Below, piece after piece: positions 32,505 through 32,811 of a stretch of DNA of 32,811 nt; the first letter of the stretch is position 1; each line of letters begins with the position of its first letter. The notes beneath the pieces were generated by a model, which saw only the letters and a program-made list of their open reading frames with translations, made no database searches and was not told the DNA's origin. Made by a program: the position numbers and the translations under genes. Where the stretch lies: contig JACQCD010000023.1 of assembly GCA_016201825.1 (NCBI GenBank), forward strand, positions 1 through 32,811, written 5' to 3'. This DNA comes from Nitrospirota bacterium. GTDB lineage: Bacteria > Nitrospirota > Nitrospiria > 2-01-FULL-66-17.

Positions 32505-32811
32505 TCAACCTCTGCGCTCCGCACGTGTGATCTCTTTTTCGGACGCACGCCTCAGCGTCTTCGCCGCACGCCGCTCGCTCCGGTGACCGCGGCGGTCTTC
32601 GAGTGCAAAGCGCTTCTTCTTCGAAGTGGAGCCGAAGACTTGGCTCCACTTGCCGTTCTTGAAGATGATCTGGTAGCCGCCGGAAAGGATCTGGAACGGC
32701 TTTTTGACCTTCTTCAGATGGTCGAACCGCACCGAGCCCGGCTTGTGGAAGGCTTCGAAGTAGGCGGGGTAGACAAAGTCGGTCATTGGAATGCCGTTGA
32801 CCGGGAAGCTC
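32505..32811 (-). CDS. Unrecognised protein, C-terminal part (gene continues past window edge)
   Basis: The frame is open to the window edge: eight residues (SFPVNGIP) precede the track Met at 32786, so the true start probably lies outside. The visible part MTDFVYPAYFEAFHKPGSVRFDHLKKVKKPFQILSGGYQIIFKNGKWSQVF is protein-like, with a compact beta-rich feel. The last 35 residues are a basic Arg/Lys tail (KKKRFALEDRRGHRSERRAAKTLRRASEK). No haem, metal or catalytic motif is seen and I do not recognise it. It could equally start at the ATG 32786 as a 93-aa protein. Confidence 0.65.
   Translation of the reverse strand, partial: SFPVNGIPMTDFVYPAYFEAFHKPGSVRFDHLKKVKKPFQILSGGYQIIFKNGKWSQVFGSTSKKKRFALEDRRGHRSERRAAKTLRRASEKEITRAERRG

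Overview
The window looks like a high-GC chromosome segment from a free-living Gram-negative bacterium. Evidence for an outer membrane is a beta-barrel protein, several lipoproteins and a MacAB-like exporter. Gene style (hopanoid-type squalene synthases HpnC/HpnD, a double-length ThyX, PurT, large repeat-built multihaem cytochromes, FN3-repeat proteins with a C-terminal sorting tail) suggests Nitrospirota, NC10 or a deltaproteobacterium-like lineage. That placement is inference only; there is no rRNA in the window.

Region 1-9.5 kb: a minus-strand run thyX -> hypothetical -> LOG-family protein (cut by the window edge). On the plus strand follow gltX, tRNA-Gln(CUG) with its own sigma70-like promoter, and a stand-alone cytochrome b with a His/Met-rich tail. 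Then come minus-strand housekeeping genes: a YiiX-like C92 amidase, a DUF1003 membrane protein, a lipoprotein thiol peroxidase lacking the resolving Cys, and purT.

Region 9.6-16.3 kb: hpnC-hpnD (plus), pterin dehydratase (plus), then minus-strand rplM-rpsI followed by argC-argJ, then a plus-strand YdcF/DUF218 protein. The intergenic DNA carries a MITE-like palindromic element and two REP-like hairpins.

Region 16.3-20.5 kb: a small exported protein, divergent from a three-gene MacA/MacB-type efflux operon (adaptor, ATPase, permease), and a small four-helix membrane protein.

Region 20.6-28.4 kb is the most unusual part. Five minus-strand genes, in transcription order, encode a 28-CXXCH exported cytochrome, a TPR plus beta-barrel outer-membrane lipoprotein, a small Rieske protein, a membrane protein with two H-x13-H pairs (predicted dihaem b) and a 24-CXXCH exported cytochrome. 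A monohaem lipoprotein cytochrome is divergently transcribed. Together these could form a quinone-pool-to-cell-surface electron conduit with 52 c-type haems. Direction (export or uptake) and substrate cannot be read from the sequence.

Region 28.4-32.8 kb: a DUF167 protein, a large FN3-repeat exported protein with a near-consensus sigma54 promoter and a CTERM-like tail, a DUF4262 protein, a gene remnant, and the 3' part of an unrecognised gene running off the right edge.
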